64,000 nucleotides of DNA, from contig JAJZBX010000004.1 of assembly GCA_021846325.1 (NCBI GenBank), positions 1 through 64,000 of the forward strand, read 5' to 3'. This DNA is from Actinomycetes bacterium (GTDB taxonomy: Bacteria; Actinomycetota; Acidimicrobiia; Acidimicrobiales; RAAP-2). The number at the start of each line of letters is the position of its first letter. The first letter of the stretch is position 1. Of the stretch, positions 63,208 through 64,000 are shown one piece after another. The position numbers were made by a program, and so were the translations under genes. Under the pieces are notes generated by a model. It saw only the letters and a program-made list of their open reading frames with translations, was not told where the DNA came from and ran no database searches.

Positions 63208-64000
63208 CTAGCCGGCCGGCGCCACCGGGGTCGTGGCAATCGCCGTTGACTTGGGCACCGTGCGCAGGGACATCGTAAAGAAGTCCCGATTCCACCAGGT
63301 GGCGAAGTAGCGCGACGGGGGCCCGTTCATCGAGCTGAGCAGGCTCGTGCCGTTGGCCCCGTTGACGATCGCGTTGGGTGCGCCGGTGTAGGTCGAGTAC
63401 TGCACCCAGTCGGGGTTGATGTCGAGCTGCATGCCGGTGACCGCACCGGCGCGCACCAGCACGTTGGCGAGGTCGGTGATCGAGAGCGCCGGTCCGGCGA
63501 CGTAGACGATGGCGCCGTCCTTGGTCACCCCGATGCCCGAGCGCCAGACGTTGAACGTGCCCCCGAGGGTCGCGCCCCAGAGTGCCGGATTGCTGAGGTC
63601 GTTGACCGGGCGGCCGTGCTGGACGAGCAGGTTCAGGTTCTGGCGTACCGAGGCGACCTGGTTGGTCATGGTAAAGCCCGGCGTTCCCCAGGCGCCGACG
63701 GTCATGATGCCGTCCTTGTAGATCACGACCGAGGCCGCGCCCCGGCGCAGCGGCAGGATCATCGTGCCCTGGGTGTAGTAGCCGCCGTTGGCGTCTTGCA
63801 TGCGGAACCCGGCGTTAAAGGCCGCGACCAGTGACCGGCTGGCCAGCGGCGTGATCGGCGCGCTGTAGATGAAGCGCGTGTTGCCCCCCGGGATAAAGGA
63901 GCCCGAGTAGAGCTGGGCGCGCAGCAGCGTGGGGTCCATCCAGGCGATGCCCACGACGTAGCTGGTGTGGATCGCGTCGGGGCGGATGTAGGCCTCGTAG
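63208..64000 (-). CDS. Phosphodiester glycosidase family protein (NAGPA-type), N terminus outside the window
   Basis: An open frame of 264 codons runs from the stop at 63208 to the window edge; a GTG at 63954 is unlikely to be the start, because upstream codons (YEAYIRPDAIHTSYVVGIAW) fit the protein. The NAGPA domain shows LVAAFNAGFRMQDANGGYYT, TMILPLRRGAASVVIYKDGI, VGAWGTPGFTMTNQVASVRQ and MQLDINPDWVQYSTYTG. The domain removes sugar-phosphate caps and is usually extracytoplasmic. The signal peptide is out of view. It is convergent with the acetyltransferase gene. Confidence 0.85.
   Translation of the reverse strand, partial: YEAYIRPDAIHTSYVVGIAWMDPTLLRAQLYSGSFIPGGNTRFIYSAPITPLASRSLVAAFNAGFRMQDANGGYYTQGTMILPLRRGAASVVIYKDGIMTVGAWGTPGFTMTNQVASVRQNLNLLVQHGRPVNDLSNPALWGATLGGTFNVWRSGIGVTKDGAIVYVAGPALSITDLANVLVRAGAVTGMQLDINPDWVQYSTYTGAPNAIVNGANGTSLLSSMNGPPSRYFATWWNRDFFTMSLRTVPKSTAIATTPVAPAG

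Overview
The window is 64 kb of high-G+C bacterial chromosome, densely coded on both strands with many 1-4 bp gene overlaps. It looks like an actinomycete (Actinomycetota), and an Acidimicrobiia-type lineage is my best guess. The reasons are an actinobacterial subunit IV (CtaF) behind ctaC-ctaD, a DprE1/DprE2/UbiA decaprenyl-phosphoryl-arabinose pathway, a three-subunit Pnt transhydrogenase, an Sdh1-type succinate dehydrogenase, an AdaA-AlkA fusion, many GTG starts, and many Thr/Ser-rich secreted proteins. The lineage is inferred from gene content, not from a phylogenetic marker. No phage, transposase, CRISPR array or plasmid gene was seen.

Layout: 0-6 kb holds secreted proteins, a hybrid histidine kinase and an OmpR-type regulator, then an 811 bp non-coding stretch. 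6.5-9 kb holds tRNA-Glu, tRNA-Gln, a DUF218 protein, gltX and a ferredoxin, all on the minus strand. 9-17 kb holds an aldo/keto reductase, two secreted proteins, the pntA1-pntA2-pntB operon, an epoxide-hydrolase-like enzyme, an O6-alkylguanine methyltransferase and an MFS exporter. 17.2-21.2 kb is a tight four-gene operon: a DoxX-Rieske fusion, a response regulator, a histidine kinase and an SCO6745-family protein. 21-24 kb holds DedA, a degenerate family-1-glycosidase-like protein, enoyl-CoA hydratase, a CopD-like protein and TatA. 24.5-27.5 kb is ctaC-ctaD-ctaF.

27.6-34.6 kb is a cell-envelope region: a secreted beta-propeller gene cut by an in-frame TAG, an MMPL transporter and three consecutive secreted proteins, divergent from a LysR regulator. 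35.8-40.3 kb is sdhC-sdhA-sdhB followed by an SCP2-like protein and a nucleoside phosphorylase. 40.6-44.2 kb holds a Tat-exported bicovalent flavoprotein oxidase and a DNA alkylation repair pair (adaA-alkA, ogt). 44.5-48.8 kb is a very large tandem-repeat surface protein gene with an OmpA-like C terminus and a one-base frameshift.

50-59.2 kb is a minus-strand run of central metabolism: a B12-binding mutase subunit, sucC, sucD, purN, purH, folD, a cupin and metF, then icd and mdh. It links the TCA cycle, one-carbon metabolism and purine synthesis. 59.3-62.3 kb makes decaprenyl-phosphoryl-arabinose, the arabinan donor; its DprE1 has Ala where benzothiazinone-sensitive enzymes have Cys. An AAC(3)-like acetyltransferase and a truncated phosphodiester glycosidase gene end the window.

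The strongest candidates for something undescribed are the DoxX-Rieske/two-component operon, the repeat surface protein with its frameshift and OmpA tail, and the TAG-interrupted secreted protein with a Cys-rich C-terminal tail.
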